Of a stretch of DNA of 64,000 nucleotides, positions 12,001 through 24,624 are shown piece after piece. The stretch covers positions 11,219,763-11,283,762 of the forward strand of contig CM070601.1 of assembly GCA_036346395.1 (NCBI GenBank), given 5' to 3'. Every line of letters starts with the position of its first letter. Positions within the stretch are counted from its first letter, which is position 1. A program made the translations under genes and the position numbers. The DNA comes from Hsuehochloa calcarea (taxonomy: Eukaryota; Streptophyta; Magnoliopsida; Poales; Poaceae). The notes under the pieces were generated by a model. It worked only from the letters and a program-made list of their open reading frames with translations. It made no database searches and had not been told where the DNA came from.

Positions 12001-13039
12001 TAAAAAATATTTTTAACTATTTTTATAAAAAAACAATAAAGAGAAGCAAGAAAATTTTCGTGGGTATGTACATGTGGGACCAATTCTTTCGTGGGTCCAA
12101 TGCCAGTTTGATAGGTGCGGCTCTCACGTGGGTAGGAGAAGAGTGGTACAGTAGCTGTCTGAAATTCTGAATTATAAAACCAAAAAGGGAATCCTCTTGA
12201 AGATCCTGTCGCTTAAAAAAAACAGGCCCAAAATATCGGCCGGATGGGCTGGGATTTCCATACATTTTCAAGCATTTATAGTTAATCACACGTACTTCCG
12301 ATGTCGCCCGCATCTCTTGGCTAAGCCTATATCAAATTGGCAGCAGCAACGAGTTTTTAGAATTTTATTTTGCACCACCGTCCTAGTTAAAACGAGCAAA
12401 TTTGCTATAATTGTGCTAATCATAGTGCCTAAAATAAAGGATATATATACTATGCTTCTGTCATATTTCGTACTACAGGTATCTTTACGAACACTTATAC
12501 ATATATGTATAAATATTATGATACAAAATATCCCCGAATAGCATGAAATAATCGAGTCCCACGATTGAGTGCAATTCAGCTGTACTTGTACAGAGATTTG
12601 CACACAATACAATATATCTGTACTTCTAGATAGCTATGAGCGAGCGACTTATATGAGCCTATGCTTAACACGTAAGCATTTGCTAACCAAGTGATCACCG
12701 TTCCAATTAACCTTTTGACTTTCCTAATGACCAGGGTCAAACTGTCCACACAGGCAAACGGCGGATGCACACGTTTTCCTTTCCCATGTCCCCCCCCCCC
12801 CCTGGAGGTCTCGAGCCATAATAGAGTTCCCAAATCACTACACGCACCCGGGAAACTGCCCCGCCCGGAAAAAGGGGAACAAAATAAAAAGCCGTCCTCT
12901 CGGTCGGCCACTTCTCATCCCAGTCTTTAACAAGACAAGGGCACCACCACCCGCTCCCCACTCTCTCCTCCTTCCTCTCCAAGCGAACAAAAAGACAGAC
13001 CCGCTTCTCCTCTTCTCTGTGTCTCGCCTCCGAATTCCA
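12001..13039 (+). promoter_or_regulatory. Upstream region and leader of the Aux/IAA gene
   Basis: This stretch lies immediately upstream of the Aux/IAA start codon. The last 100 bases are pyrimidine-rich (CTCTCCTCCTTCCTCTCC at about 12962-12980), as is common in plant 5' leaders. A weak TATA-like AAAATAAAAAGC occurs at about 12880. A run of cytosines lies at about 12788-12801. I could not identify a convincing TGTCTC auxin-response element; the TGTGTCTCGCC at 13018 is inside the leader. Confidence 0.4.
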
Positions 13040-16000
13040 ATGCCGCCGCCTCTCGAAGCGCGCGACTACATCGGCCTCGGCTCCGCCCCAGCCGCCCCGG
13101 CCTCCTCATCCTCCTCATCCTCCTGCTCGTTCTCCTCCTCCGCGGCCCGGGAGGTGGGGCCGCAACTCGCGCTACGCCTCGGGCTCCCGGGCTCCGAGTC
13201 GCCGGGCAGCGCCGAGGCCGCGGTCGACGCCGCGCTCACCCTCGGCCGTGCTCCTCCCAGGGGCGGCGCCAAGCGCGGGTTCGCTGACTCTCTCGACCGA
13301 TGCGCGAACCTCGATGCTGCTGCCGCTGCCGCCTCTGCCGGGGGCGTGAGGGAGGAGAAGAAGGGGATGGGCGAAGCCGTTGCCGGAGCTCCGCGAGCTG
13401 CCAAGTAAGCAGGGTTCAGTTCGGTTTCGAGCTCCGCGAATTGCGTTCTAGACTCTTAATTATCTCGCTAGATAGGAGCAGTTGCTAGAGGGAGGGTTTA
13501 ATCTGTAGGTGTGATGGTACTAAGTCAGTTTTGGATCACAGTAGGAGACTAGGAGCAGTAATGACCCATACTAGTGATGATTCTCTTAATTTTCCTGCTG
13601 AAATATAGAAATGAAGTAGTTGCTTGTTAAATGAAACGCAAAAAAGCAAATTTCCTGCTGAAACTGCCACTTAACCGGCGGCTGCTTCTCTTAATTTTCC
13701 TCCTGTACTAGTACTGTTGCAGAAGACATAACTGGTCTGTTTAACATGAAAATATGGAATTAACCGGTAACCAAGCCCTGTACTCTCTGAATTTTTTTTC
13801 GGAGGGTACCGGTAACACTGGTTACCGCCGGTAACCGGAAATTTTGGTAAATTTTCAGCCGATTTTATTTTTTTTTAAAAAAAACTCAAATTTTCGGATT
13901 TTAAATTTAAAAAAATTCAAATTTGAATAAAATTCAAGCAAATTCGAATTTTTTTGAACAACATTCATCAAAACCGAAAATTTCGGAGCTAGTTTGAATT
14001 TTAGACGAATCTAGAATGCAATGTGTGCAGTAGCCTGGACGCAATACATTCATGAGGTTGATGGTTTGTTAAAAAGCATATCTGTTGATGTCTGATCTGA
14101 CAGTAAGTGTTATGCACTAGGGCACAAGTTGTTGGGTGGCCGCCTGTTCGGAGCTACCGGAAGAATACGTTGGCCTTGAATGCCACAAAGACCAAGGGGG
14201 AAGACGAAGGAAGAAGCGAGGCAGGATGCTGCTATGTTAAGGTCAGCATGGATGGAGCCCCATACCTTAGGAAGGTCGACCTTAAGACCTATTCGAGCTA
14301 TGAGGATCTTTCGCTAGCTCTTGAGAAGATGTTTAGCTGCTTCATCACTGGTGAGTGTTGTTTTTTCTCTCTGTTAGTTTGTAACTATATTCAATTTACT
14401 GTCTTCCCCACGTAGTTTTTAGATGCCAATTACTTTGATGAAAATGAGCCAATGTTTTTGCCTGCGGTAGATGTGAAGTTAGGAATGAGGTTTTCTAATT
14501 TGTGAAGTTCGACAGGATAAAAGAATGGTAAAACTTGGAGGAGGATGCACTACGTAAACTATGACTGCCAGGCCATTTTGTATAGTCATTGATCATAATC
14601 TGGATCAACAACTAAGTATTAACTAGGATTATCTAGAATGTCCTTTTCAACAGATAAGAAAAGGAGTTGAAGTAAATTTTGCTAGTTAGGTGCTAAAAGT
14701 CCGTTTTCCCCCTAAATGGCAGCATAACAAAAGGAAAGTGGCAATAAAGGCCATTAATAGTAATATCCCTTAAGTTTTCCTCAAAAGAAATAAGATATAC
14801 CTTAAGTCTTGGAGCAAAAGAAACATCTTATGCCACCCATTTTATAAGATTTTTCTAGATTTGTAAAGTTTACAAAGTATGATCTCCTGGTCAATGAAAA
14901 TAGCATTTCTATCTCTACGAGAATCATATCTAGCCCTACTTAGGTTCTTGCATGAATAGAGCAATAGAAGCGCTTTCCATTGTTCTGTACGATATAGATG
15001 TATATATCAAGGAAGCACATTTATGGTTAAGCTTGTGGCATTACAGGTAAAAGCAGTTCGTACAAAACATCAAGAAGAGACAGGTTTACTGATGGTTCTA
15101 GGGCTGACGCCCTTCAGGACCAAGAGTATGTCCTTACATATGAAGACAAGGATGCTGACTGGATGCTTGTTGGTGATCTTCCTTGGGAGTGAGTTCCTAA
15201 CTTTGTGTGGCTTGTCCGATTATCCGCATAGTGATGTTTTTCATGATCCCTTCTTGTGGCATTCTTATCTTGCATAGAATACCTTTACCCATTCAGACAA
15301 TAATATTCCTTTGTTGTTGATGTAACTGTAGTTAGGACTTAGGAGATCAGATCTTGATAGTTGAGTGATGGAAGTTGTCATAACTTTAATATGGTAGCCT
15401 ACACTTCTCCTGCATGTGGTTTGAAGGCAGCTAAAATTTTCCAAAACAACATCCAACACTTGCTCAAAATGGCTATTTGAGTCTCTCGTTCTGTGAGAAG
15501 TGCAGTTTTGCCATTTTTTGAATCTGAGTTTTCATTTGGCTAATGTGTGGATAGTTCTTCTGTGAACTTGAGTATCAGCTTAGAGGAGATTGTATGAAGA
15601 GAAAATTAGATGCATCCTATACGCCTGTTGATTTTTCCTAAGGATATATGTACAGTACAAATGAATTTTATGGACAAAATTTATTGCGAACTTTTGGTTG
15701 TCACCTTTGAAGAGATTATACAGAGAAGTGTATCTTATGCCACTGGTTCTGCCTTTGCCCCCTTTCCTTTCTCTACATGTTGTTTTGTATTATCAATTTG
15801 TGGTCTGTTTTGTACACAATGTATGGCCTATGAATTGTTTCAATTAGTTACCATGCATTCTTTTCAACGCTTCACTAGCTATATATCTATCTGTACATCA
15901 TTTGCAGCTTGTTTACCACTATTTGTCGGAAACTGAGGATCATGAGAGGCTCTGATGCTGCTGGAATGGGTATGTACACACACACACACTGGCATATCTT

Positions 16001-16798
16001 GTAGTGCTTGACCATCTTTGAGAAGGCTTTGTTAGACAAATTACCTTTCAGTCAAAATTTGATGTTTCCTTCTTTGCCATGCTTTTGTTTATCTTGAGTT
16101 GCATATTATGTTACCGTTGCTGATTACTAGTACCCATGCTTGGTGTTGTGGTAATTTCAAAATAAATTGCATTGCACATTTAAATTATTCATCACTGTTC
16201 AGTAACCTATAAAATAGCTGGAGTGATGCTAAGGCACAAAAACAGGGGAAAAGTGCGCGCAGTGCCTGGAATTGAACAGACTTAAATCTGACCTTGTTGT
16301 TGATCTTTGAAAAAAACTTGTATTGCACTTAAACCACTAGTCTTGTGGGTTACGTCCCATACCATATGTCAAATCCCAGCAAATACTTATCTTTTATGCT
16401 TTGTATACCATAAATTCGTTAGACTGGGTGGAACATAAATCTTGACCAATGTAAACTAACGTACCATTGTATGTCTTATACATTGTTTATTTCAATAATT
16501 CACTTGTGATTTGGCTGAAGTTGAAGAAGCCCATATTGCCAATATGTTAGAACAATTAAGACCAAATCTGGATACGCTGGAATGAATTGTTTTTGCCCCT
16601 TAATATTAAGGTATCTAGGAACATCATTCTCCATTGATATCTGATATTAATGAACATTGCCTGTATTCATTTGACATTTGACAGTAACATGTAGTTAACA
16701 TTTACATCAGTTTTATTATGATTATTGATTTGGCCTGAAGTATAATCAATCTTCCTGCAGCCCCAATAGCACTAGAACAGATAGGTCAGAACAAATAG
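13040..16798 (+). CDS. IAA19: Aux/IAA auxin-responsive repressor, five exons (IAA19/IAA5-like)
   Basis: Short-lived nuclear repressor that binds ARF transcription factors and is degraded through TIR1/AFB when auxin is present. Exons are 13040-13404, 14121-14350, 15047-15188, 15908-15969 and 16761-16798; all junctions are GT-AG and in phase, giving 278 residues. All four Aux/IAA regions are visible. Domain I has the EAR motif LALRLGLPGSESP (about residues 41-53), which recruits TOPLESS. Domain II has the degron QVVGWPPVRSYRKN. Domains III and IV form the PB1 fold, with YVKVSMDGAPYLRKVDL, YEDLSLALEKMF, YEDKDADWMLVGDLPW and a CRKLRIMRGSDAAGM tail. The N-terminus MPPPLEARDYIGLG and tail recall the rice IAA19/IAA5 pair (my memory, not a search) and the Arabidopsis IAA8/9/27 clade. 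The start is the first ATG after a pyrimidine-rich leader. The last exon encodes APIALEQIGQNK, where relatives usually have APR and a more basic end. The gene appears intact; the exact orthologue number is less certain than the family. Confidence 0.95.
13755..13990. repeat. GGTAACCGG-rich and AAATTTGAA-rich patch in Aux/IAA intron 1
   Basis: Within the first intron, GGTAACC/GGTTACC and CCGGTAACCGG repeat several times at 13760-13845. AT-rich palindromic DNA with repeated TTCAAATTTGAA-like runs follows to about 13990. The compact sequence suggests a small degraded transposon insertion. I could not find a target duplication. Confidence 0.35.
15973..15989. repeat. CA microsatellite in Aux/IAA intron 4
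   Basis: A short (AC)n run begins a few bases after the intron 4 donor. It is a candidate polymorphic marker only. Confidence 0.7.
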
Positions 16799-17253
16799 GT
16801 GTCCTGGCCTTCATCTGAACAACGGAAGTGTGCACTGTGAGTTAACTGTAAGATGACGATGAAGGGTACAATGGTTTATCTGAAGTATCTCTGGCTCTCT
16901 GCTGCTAGTTTATTTTCGTGTGTAGTGAAATCTGTGGCCTATTGTAAAACACCCATTTTGCCGATGAGGTTATCTTGTGTCATTGTAGATGGTCGCTTTT
17001 GTCTCAGAAAGATCAGTTCAGGCAAGCCTACTGCTTCCTGTATGATACTTTCATCGGTTCTCTTATATATATATACTGAAGTTGCACTATATATTGTAGC
17101 CAATAGAAATGACCAATCTTGTCACATGATTTCATCTTGTTTTGTGTCTGGAAGCAAGCTAATTATTCAGCCTGACACTCCTCTAGCTCTGATGTCTTAA
17201 CTCTTATCCTAGAACGGTTGGTATTTATCAGCACACTCATCCAATTGAGATGA
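16799..17253 (+). other. Probable 3' untranslated and downstream region of the Aux/IAA gene
   Basis: This stretch separates the Aux/IAA stop codon from the target duplication of the large solo LTR. The open frame at 16853-17200 has no family resemblance and lies where 3' UTR would be expected. No poly(A) signal can be chosen with confidence. Confidence 0.45.
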
Positions 17254-20200
17254 TGTTCTGTAACAGCTCAATTTTGTGAACATTTGAAATTTCATTGAAT
17301 TTTGTGTTTTTTAAAAACTTTTGATGCATTTTGTGATTTTACAAAAAACTTGGTTGCTTTTCAAAAGTCAAATAAAAATCCTTGCCTTGCATGGAATTAA
17401 TAAAAATCTATAAGAAAAGTTGATTGCTAAAACCTATTTGAATTTGAATCCTGGAAAAGTTTCGAATAAATATCAAAGCATTCTTTCCCTCCCTCTTCCC
17501 TCGGACTGCAACCTACTGTTGGCCCAATCCTCTCCCTTCTCCTATGCGGTCCACTTCCTTGCGTTGCCCCGGCCCAAGCGGGCCAGCCTTCTCCCTTCTC
17601 TTTTTCCCTCGGGCACCAGCCTTGTCTCTTCTCTTTCTTGTCCATGCGTGCGCTCGCGCTGCAGCCCAGCACCGTGCTAGCTCACGCTTGCTTATTGACA
17701 GCGGCCCATGCCCCACCTGTCAGTACTGGGGGTGCTCGTCCGCTTACAGTGACCCCAATCCCACTTGTCGGTACTGGGGCACTGTTTCTCTTCTTTCCCT
17801 CGCACGCACGCGTTCGCTCCCCCCTCTTCCTTTGCTCGCATTAACACCCTCGGCATACAAGTGCCTTTGTTACGGTAGGCCTCGAGCGCACTGTTGCATT
17901 GTGACCTTGTCCCGTCATTGCGTCAGCTCGCCGACATTAATTCACGCGCATTAGTGAGAGACTGTTGAGACGATCGCCACATCGCCGCCTTCTCCTCCCC
18001 TTTAAATGCCGCCCCGAGTGCGTCACTATGAACGCCTCACCATCCTCTGCCTTTCCCCTCCAGTCGCCACCTCTCTCTCCCGCTCAATTGCTGGGAACAC
18101 TCCGACGACCACACTTCAGATCCGCCTCGGTCTTCGCCGTTACCGCCTGTTCCTTGCCGTTCTAGTGAGCTTTGACCTTGAAAGTCACGCCCTTGGATTC
18201 GCCTCGTTCCCCTCTGGCTGATGCTCTCCTTCCTGTTGGAGCACCCGAGCAGCCGGAGGCCCTTCGTCCTCGCTGTCGATACAATGCCGTCGTCGAGCCC
18301 CTCCTTCCTCGCTCAGTCTCCGGTAAGCCCCTTCCCCTTCTCTTAGCGTCATCCTGTGTTCCTATTGGCTGCAAACTAGTTAGGCTAGATGATGCTATCT
18401 TGTAGCTTCCGTAGTGCCGCCTCTGCGAACATCTTCTTCCTCACTGCCGGTCGCCGTAGCTTGTGCTGTCCTCGAGCCTCTTTTAGCACGTCGTCGCCGT
18501 GGCTAGCTTCACCGTAGCGCGTAGCTGCTAACCCGCACCTCGTTCACTATCATTTGGCTTAATTGCGTAGTTTTCATTGGCCACAGTAGCTCCGCTGCCA
18601 ACCTCGCCGTCGCGCTACCGCCTCGGGCCACCTTCCACCGCGCCACCGCAGTAGTTAGCTTCGTTCGAGCCACCGCATTCCATTTTGCCAAACCTGAGAG
18701 CCTGTCATGCCCCACACCACTGGCGACGAGCTCCCCACCAAGCGGCAATGGCCTTCCCTTGTGCACTCCTATGTCCTGATGACGATGCCGACGTGGCATC
18801 ACCACGTGGTAGTGATTAGGTTAAGTTGGTTTATCTGTTAGTTAATTAGTTAGTAGTTCGTGTATGACATGTGGGCCTGACGACGTTAAGAAGTTAATTA
18901 ATCCTAAGGAAATCAGTGCGTGAACTGAATCCGTAGACCCTAGCTGTTGATTCGTGGGCCCCAGCCCCCGTGTAACGTTGAGTGGACTAGGTCGAATGGA
19001 CCTTGGCCCCACCGGCCAGTGTCTCGGGGTTTCCCGATTTAAAATAAAGAGAAAAGAAAATTAAAAAGTGCGGTGGATCCTGCCTATTAGTCACAATAGA
19101 TTTTCCTTAATAAAAATAAAATAAAGTCCCAGTGGGACCTACATGTTAGAGATTTCATATTTTCTATAATTTCCTCTCGTGTCAAACTTTACAAAGCTTG
19201 TTCCCCCTCTTTTTAAATCCAAATGATTAGTTTTTTCTTTTCTAAATTCATATAAACTCAAGATCATTCCGGCAGTACCAAAATTATAATTTTTAGAGTT
19301 CATTTGAATTTATTTTTGTTATTAGCATTTATTTGAAGTTGTTGTTTTTTCATTAAATATATTGAAATATCGCGGAAGACCTCGTCACTGCTGCAAGCCA
19401 AGATCAAGACCCATCTACATTTGTGCAAGGCAGGTCCTTGTTATTAATCATGTTGAACCTATATTTCAAATGCAAAGTATTTGAATTTAAATGATTATTT
19501 GCATGCTTATTATTATTTATGAAATGCCATGTTAAATGTTGATATCTAGCTATGCCAAGGGATTGATTATTATTATTTCCCCTCCTTGAATGTTGGTAAC
19601 CTTGATTCCTTGTAACCTTAAGATTAATTATTACGTGAGTAAAACTCTAAGTGGTTAAATGAATATGACTATTGGTTGTGTTTAGATACTGCTTAGTAAT
19701 TGAATATGAATAGGACACAAATATTGCCATAACGAGAACTTGGAATGTAATGGAATCGTAGCGTGGTAACATGGGTTATCACTGGAAATAGGAAAATATT
19801 TTCTAAAAATGGTTGAGGCTTGGGTGAGTGGTCAGTATGAGATTTGTGCAGTGTGCATGTAGTGGGTTTGTGATTTGTCTCATTTGAGTCAATTAAGGAA
19901 CAAATCATGTGTTTCATTCTAAACTACTAAGCTGTGCAACTATAAATCTAGTATGAGATAGACCTGACCAATTACTTTACTTAGCGTCAGTGTGAAAACC
20001 CGCGCCTAGATTACTATGCATTCGAGAAGGGCCATAACTCCCTAACAATGGGTCTCTCATTGGAAATGCACCTAATTTAAGGACGTTCTGGGGGTGCTCC
20101 GTAACAATCACTGTCCAAGTGTTAAGGGATTTCCCCACCAGAGTGGGTCTAGTGTCAGGTCTGGGTATTGGAAACAATTTTGTTATGTCCGTCTCCGTCG

Positions 20201-21155
20201 CACTCCCAAGGAATGACTGTCTCCGTCGCATGCCTAAGGAAGCGTGTCATGGCTGACATTATGAGATTGATCATATCTCGTGGGTAAAGCTGTACAACCC
20301 CTACACAATGTTTAAATTTATTCGAATAGTCGTGCCCCAGGTTATGGACATTGTGAAGAAAATATCATTGGTTAGTTTTATTAACTTAAATAATGAACTA
20401 AAACATGTTGGGTAAACATGGTGGTTGTGATCTACGACGTGCTGGTAAAGCATGGTCATTGTGAACAGGACATGCTGGTTAAAGCATGGCCACTGGAAAT
20501 TGAGACATGTTGGGTGGAACTGTGACATGCTGATTAAGCATGCTCATTGGGAACGTGATCATGTTTGGTAAATATGGTCGAGATAATAATCGCTTACACA
20601 AAAGAAATTTTGGTTTTGAAGTAAACAAGCTAAGTCATAGGATTGGAAAATAATTATAGTATTTGAGCAAACTGACTTTGTGCTAAAATAAACATACATC
20701 CCCTCCCTTAGAAGCCTTGCATCTATATAATTGCATTTGCGGTGAGGGCTTGTTGAATACTTTTGTATTCATGGTTGCTCAAATATGTGGATTCAGACTA
20801 TAAAGACGAAGACATGGATATTTTTATGCATTCGACTATGTGAATGATGAAGATAGCAATAACTAGGTCCTAGCCCCAGTCGGTTGCCTGTGACAAATAT
20901 AGATGCCACACTCTTATGATGCTTTTTCCGCTGCCACTCTGTTACTTTGAACTATTTGGTCTGTCGAACCATTCTGTAAGCTTTGGCTTTAAGGTCTATT
21001 CACCATGTCATGTAATAATTAGTTACTTGTTTATGCATGTGATGTATGGATATGATATTCGCCGATATCTGTACTATGTGGGCTAGCAATCGATCACGAG
21101 ACTAACTCAAAATATACAAAGAGTTCTGGATGCAAATCCGGGTCCCTACATGTTC
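17254..21155 (+). mobile_element. 3.9-kb solo LTR (Gypsy-like) with 5-bp target duplication TGTTC
   Basis: The LTR spans 17259-21150 (3892 bp), begins TGTAACAGCTCAATTTTG and ends AAATCCGGGTCCCTACA. TGTTC flanks both ends (17254-17258 and 21151-21155). A pyrimidine-rich, GC-rich segment (17480-18500) is followed by AT-rich DNA and then stretches such as GGGTAAAGCTGTACAACCCC. The 53006-57154 LTR has a similar layout. No gag, pol, primer-binding site or second LTR copy is present. The very long LTR suggests a chromovirus-type (Tekay/Del-like) Gypsy element, but that is inference. Short frames inside are not genes. Confidence 0.85.
20395..20575 (+). repeat. About 43-bp degenerate tandem repeat inside the solo LTR
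   Basis: Units of the form GACATGCTGGTTAAAGCATGGTCATTGTGAAC recur four or five times with substitutions (around 20400, 20435, 20475, 20525 and 20560). This is a typical LTR-internal minisatellite. Confidence 0.6.
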
Positions 21156-22134
21156 CTGTGCATTTAGGCTTTTGTGTGTGTGTGTGGGGGTTTCTCTGTG
21201 CTGGAGCTGGAGTTAGCTTGCCTGATTTGGTAAATAGTACATGGTACTAGTAAATTATGATTTTTTTATGGTATTCTCAATTCAATATGGATCATCCATT
21301 CCTTATGATCCAATAATTCAGTATTATTAGGATATAAAATAGGATCCCAATAGGGATAAAACTGTAAAGAGAATGTATGAAATATGAGTAATTTCGACAA
21401 TGGCGGAGTGGCGGTGTGAGAGATTAGGTTTAGAAAAAATGTTGTTACTACCTTTAGAAAAATGATTAGATTTAAAGTGAAAAGTCAAAAATACCCTCAA
21501 GAAATCAACGATCAGATCTGATTTCTACTACCACCTTATACTACTAGCAGAATGTATCGTAAAAATTCTCTAAATTATCTCTTGTTCCATGACGTTTTTT
21601 TTTCTCTCCCGAATTTCGAAGTGATAGTGCGTGGAAGTTCTTTCAGCAGAATGCTTCCCGTAATGTTCAGGTGGAGTTTGCTGAATGCTTCTGGACGCCA
21701 GGTGCCTATAGTATGGTTCCATAGTTCCATGTTCTTCAGATTCTGAAATAACTAGTGTACTGTCTATAGGCCTACCTGGATTCAAAGATTGTGATCTCTG
21801 AGAATCTTGTGTCCAAAGAAAAAAAAAGCCGTCAACTTGGAACATGACATGCTTACACGTCCTTCTCCATCGATCCTCCATAAGTCGATCAGAATAAGAG
21901 AGAACAAATATTCAGGAAAAGGAAAAAAAACGAGGCAAGGCAAGATCTTCGCTTCCGAAGCACTGGACCGACGACAAGGGGATATGCCTGGCTGGAGCTC
22001 GGGGAGATCTGGTCGGGTTTTCTTTCTCGGCGCGATGCGCTTACCAACTATCGCAACAACTCCAGATCATTGCTGTGCCACGTACGTACCCAGGTACCCT
22101 CCTCCTCATCAGGCCTCGGTTGCCGGCATGCTTG

Positions 22135-22162
<28 letters not shown>
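22135..22162. repeat. (TGC)n microsatellite
   Basis: Nine uninterrupted TGC units. In one frame it would read as polyleucine, but no gene structure surrounds it. Confidence 0.85.
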
Positions 22163-22165
<3 letters not shown>

Positions 22166-22383
22166 GTAGGCCCGATCCGTCCAACTCCCTGACGAGCGAC
22201 TAAGCAGAGCAAAGTTATGAATGGCTCCTAGCGTTCGAAGCAGAGCTGCCTGCAAGTCTGCAAGAGTAAGAGAAGACATGTTTGGAGAGTTACCGACCTT
22301 TAATCTAAGGGAAACGTTTCGACCTGACATCCGAGCGAAAATGACGGAGACGCTGCTGGTTTTCATCCGCACAACCGCATCCT

Positions 22384-22527
22384 GCCATTCAAAATACTCT
22401 GATCCATCAAAGCATCGGATGCCTTCTATGCCTACGGGATAACCTCTCCACACCTTTTGAGTTCTGTTTTCAGTCTTCTCTCCGACATTCAAAATACTCG
22501 GATCCATCAAAGCATCCGAGCGATGAT
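22384..22527. repeat. Direct duplication of about 38 bp, about 100 bp apart
   Basis: CATTCAAAATACTC, a G or T, then GATCCATCAAAGCATC occurs at about 22385-22415 and again at about 22487-22517. Confidence 0.6.
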
Positions 22528-22817
22528 GAATGATCCTCAAGTTTATCAATCTTGTAATAATTATTTCATGCTTATCAATTTATATATGCATGAATATAAT
22601 CTTCCTAGCGATAGGTTGCGAGCATCGATACAACTGCGTTGGAGCAGGATCAGCTCATAAACATTCGAGGACAGTTTGCGTCATTTTTGAATCTTGAGGT
22701 CATAAATCCAAATGGGAAGTTCCACAATGGAGTTTGAACTTGATTGGGATAAGATTGAACTTAATGTACCATTATGTGTAAATGTACATGAATGGTTAAT
22801 TTTAATTAATTAATTTG

Positions 22818-22882
22818 TGAATTGGATGTGCTTGTTTCTGAAATGAACGTGAATTGGATGTGCTTGTTTCTGAAATGAATGT
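22818..22882. repeat. 32-bp tandem duplication
   Basis: TGAATTGGATGTGCTTGTTTC followed by TGAAATGAA is repeated immediately with one substitution, with copies starting at 22818 and 22850. Confidence 0.75.
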
Positions 22883-22984
22883 AAATTGAATGTATACATA
22901 TAGTTGTTGTGTTTCACCTTGTTTTAGAGGGCATGACTAGCATTTCCTGAGGCTAGCCAATAAACATAAATAGATTTAGCAATA

Positions 22985-23296
22985 CAAAAGAACATCACAG
23001 ACGATTACTTAGGACATACCATTTGTGATACATCAGCTCTCACAGACTGTTTCTTCTACAAACCGTTTGTGATACATCAGCTCTCACAGACGATTTTATC
23101 TACAAACCGTCTGTGATAGTCAACTATCACAAACGATTTTGAGTTAATGACCGTCTATGATAGTTTGCATCACAGACGGTTTGAAAATTGTCTGTGATGA
23201 CCTTATGTCATTACTAACTCATAAACTCAAACGGCTCACGAAACCGTCTATGATGATATTTTTGAACCGTCTGTGAAGATATTTTATGTAGTAGTG
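22985..23296. mobile_element. CACTA transposon end with subterminal repeats (fragment A)
   Basis: The right terminus ATTTTATGTAGTAGTG (ending 23296) is a reverse-complemented CACTACTAC-type CACTA inverted repeat. Upstream, at least ten subterminal motifs of the kind TCACAGACGGTTT / AACCGTCTGTGATGA occur in both orientations from about 23000. No opposite CACTACTAC terminus is visible on the left, so this is a solo end or truncated copy. The same motif family is present at 57200-57604. Confidence 0.72.
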
Positions 23297-24408
23297 CTTG
23301 TTCCTCTTCCTCCCTCCTCTCGCCACTCGCGGTCATGGTTGGAGCCCTGCGTGGATGTCCTCCCCTTTTCAAGGATGCTACCGCTTGTGCTCATGAGCGC
23401 CACCTAGGCCAGCCACGCTCCATCGTAGGCGAGCAGACTCCGTGAGCGCTGTGGTCATGGTTGATGAAGAAGAAAAGGTTATCACCCTACATATATGTGA
23501 GATGTCGCAATAGGTTGTTCAAGTTGTTGCAATAAAAATTGTGAGATGTTTCATCAATTTATTTTGATTGTTGCAACAAAATTTTGAAATGTTGGGTTTA
23601 AGACTTCAGGATTGTGAGAGATTTCGGGTGTTTATAATGTTATTTTCAAATGCAAACATTTCACCATTTGAGTGTTGCATCATTGTTTCAAAAATATTGC
23701 AATAATTATTTTTAGATATTTCTTCCACTGTTATTTTCATATGTTGCAATGTTTTGTAACATTGTAATTTGTTTGTTTGGGGTATCTAAACTAGTTTTTA
23801 AAAGCGCAGATTTGCTCTATACTGATGGTTTCATGCATTTTCGATGAGAATTTGATATTTTACCCAAAATTTTTTCTTCTTATCATTGTATTTATCATTT
23901 GTGCATTTTGTTGCACACATTAATTAATTTTGTTGTAAAAGTTATGTACAGACATTATGTCGGAGTGTATGTTCGAGCGCTAGCTGCTACCTTAATCTAA
24001 GGTGCATATGCGGTATTAGGAACAGTGCTAGTATACAACAACTACTAGTACTACCCATGCTGTTGTGTTGTGCCAAGGCAGTTCGTGTCTAGCTAAGCAT
24101 AAACTTGGGATTCCCTGGCCCTCCCCGGACAAAGGCAGCAACTCCACAGCAAGTCAGAATTAACCCGAGCGAGCCGTCCGTCCGTCCTGCTGGATCGTTT
24201 AACCGGGCAGTACCGATCGAACGAACGCGCGCGCCATCTCGATCGATGGCGTGTTGGAGCCAGACGAGTTGGGCGCGGCTAGCTAGCTAGCGCGCTGCCT
24301 CCATGATTCGATCAGGACGGACGTACGCGGAGCTCGGGAGGAATTGATGAGGTGGGTCCCGACGACGGAGGCCGGAGGCGACCGGATCACCAGGTCGAGG
24401 GGACCATC

Positions 24409-24435
24409 GGCACCGGCACCGGCACCGGCACCGGC
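24409..24435. repeat. (GGCACC)n minisatellite
   Basis: About four and a half consecutive GGCACC units. Confidence 0.8.
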
Positions 24436-24594
24436 GCGACATGGAACACTGGGAGTTTGACAATACATACATGGCCCGCACGGTTTGTATGTATGCTAGC
24501 TTGCAACAAGGCCGAAAGAGTGGCGAAGCGACTTCAGATCAGATTTCAAAACCGGCCGGTTGGTCATCGATCGATCGAGAGGATCGATGGATAA

Positions 24595-24624
24595 CACAAA
24601 CACAAACACAAACACAAACACAAA
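24595..24624. repeat. (ACACAA)n microsatellite
   Basis: Consecutive CACAAA units just upstream of a GTCGTCGTCG run. Confidence 0.8.

Larger units (their letters stand above)
21156..22979. other. Spacer between the solo LTR and a CACTA fragment
   Basis: It includes a TG run (21171-21184) and AT-rich DNA. At 21900-22200 a GC-richer part ends in a CTG microsatellite. No supported gene is present. The minus-strand frame 22109-22549 crosses the microsatellite and has no motif. Confidence 0.4.

Noticed and set aside
13019..13039. Earlier start for the Aux/IAA protein (seven extra residues)
   Set aside because: It would need a GTG start; the ATG at 13040 begins MPPPLEARDYIGLG, which matches the usual family N-terminus.
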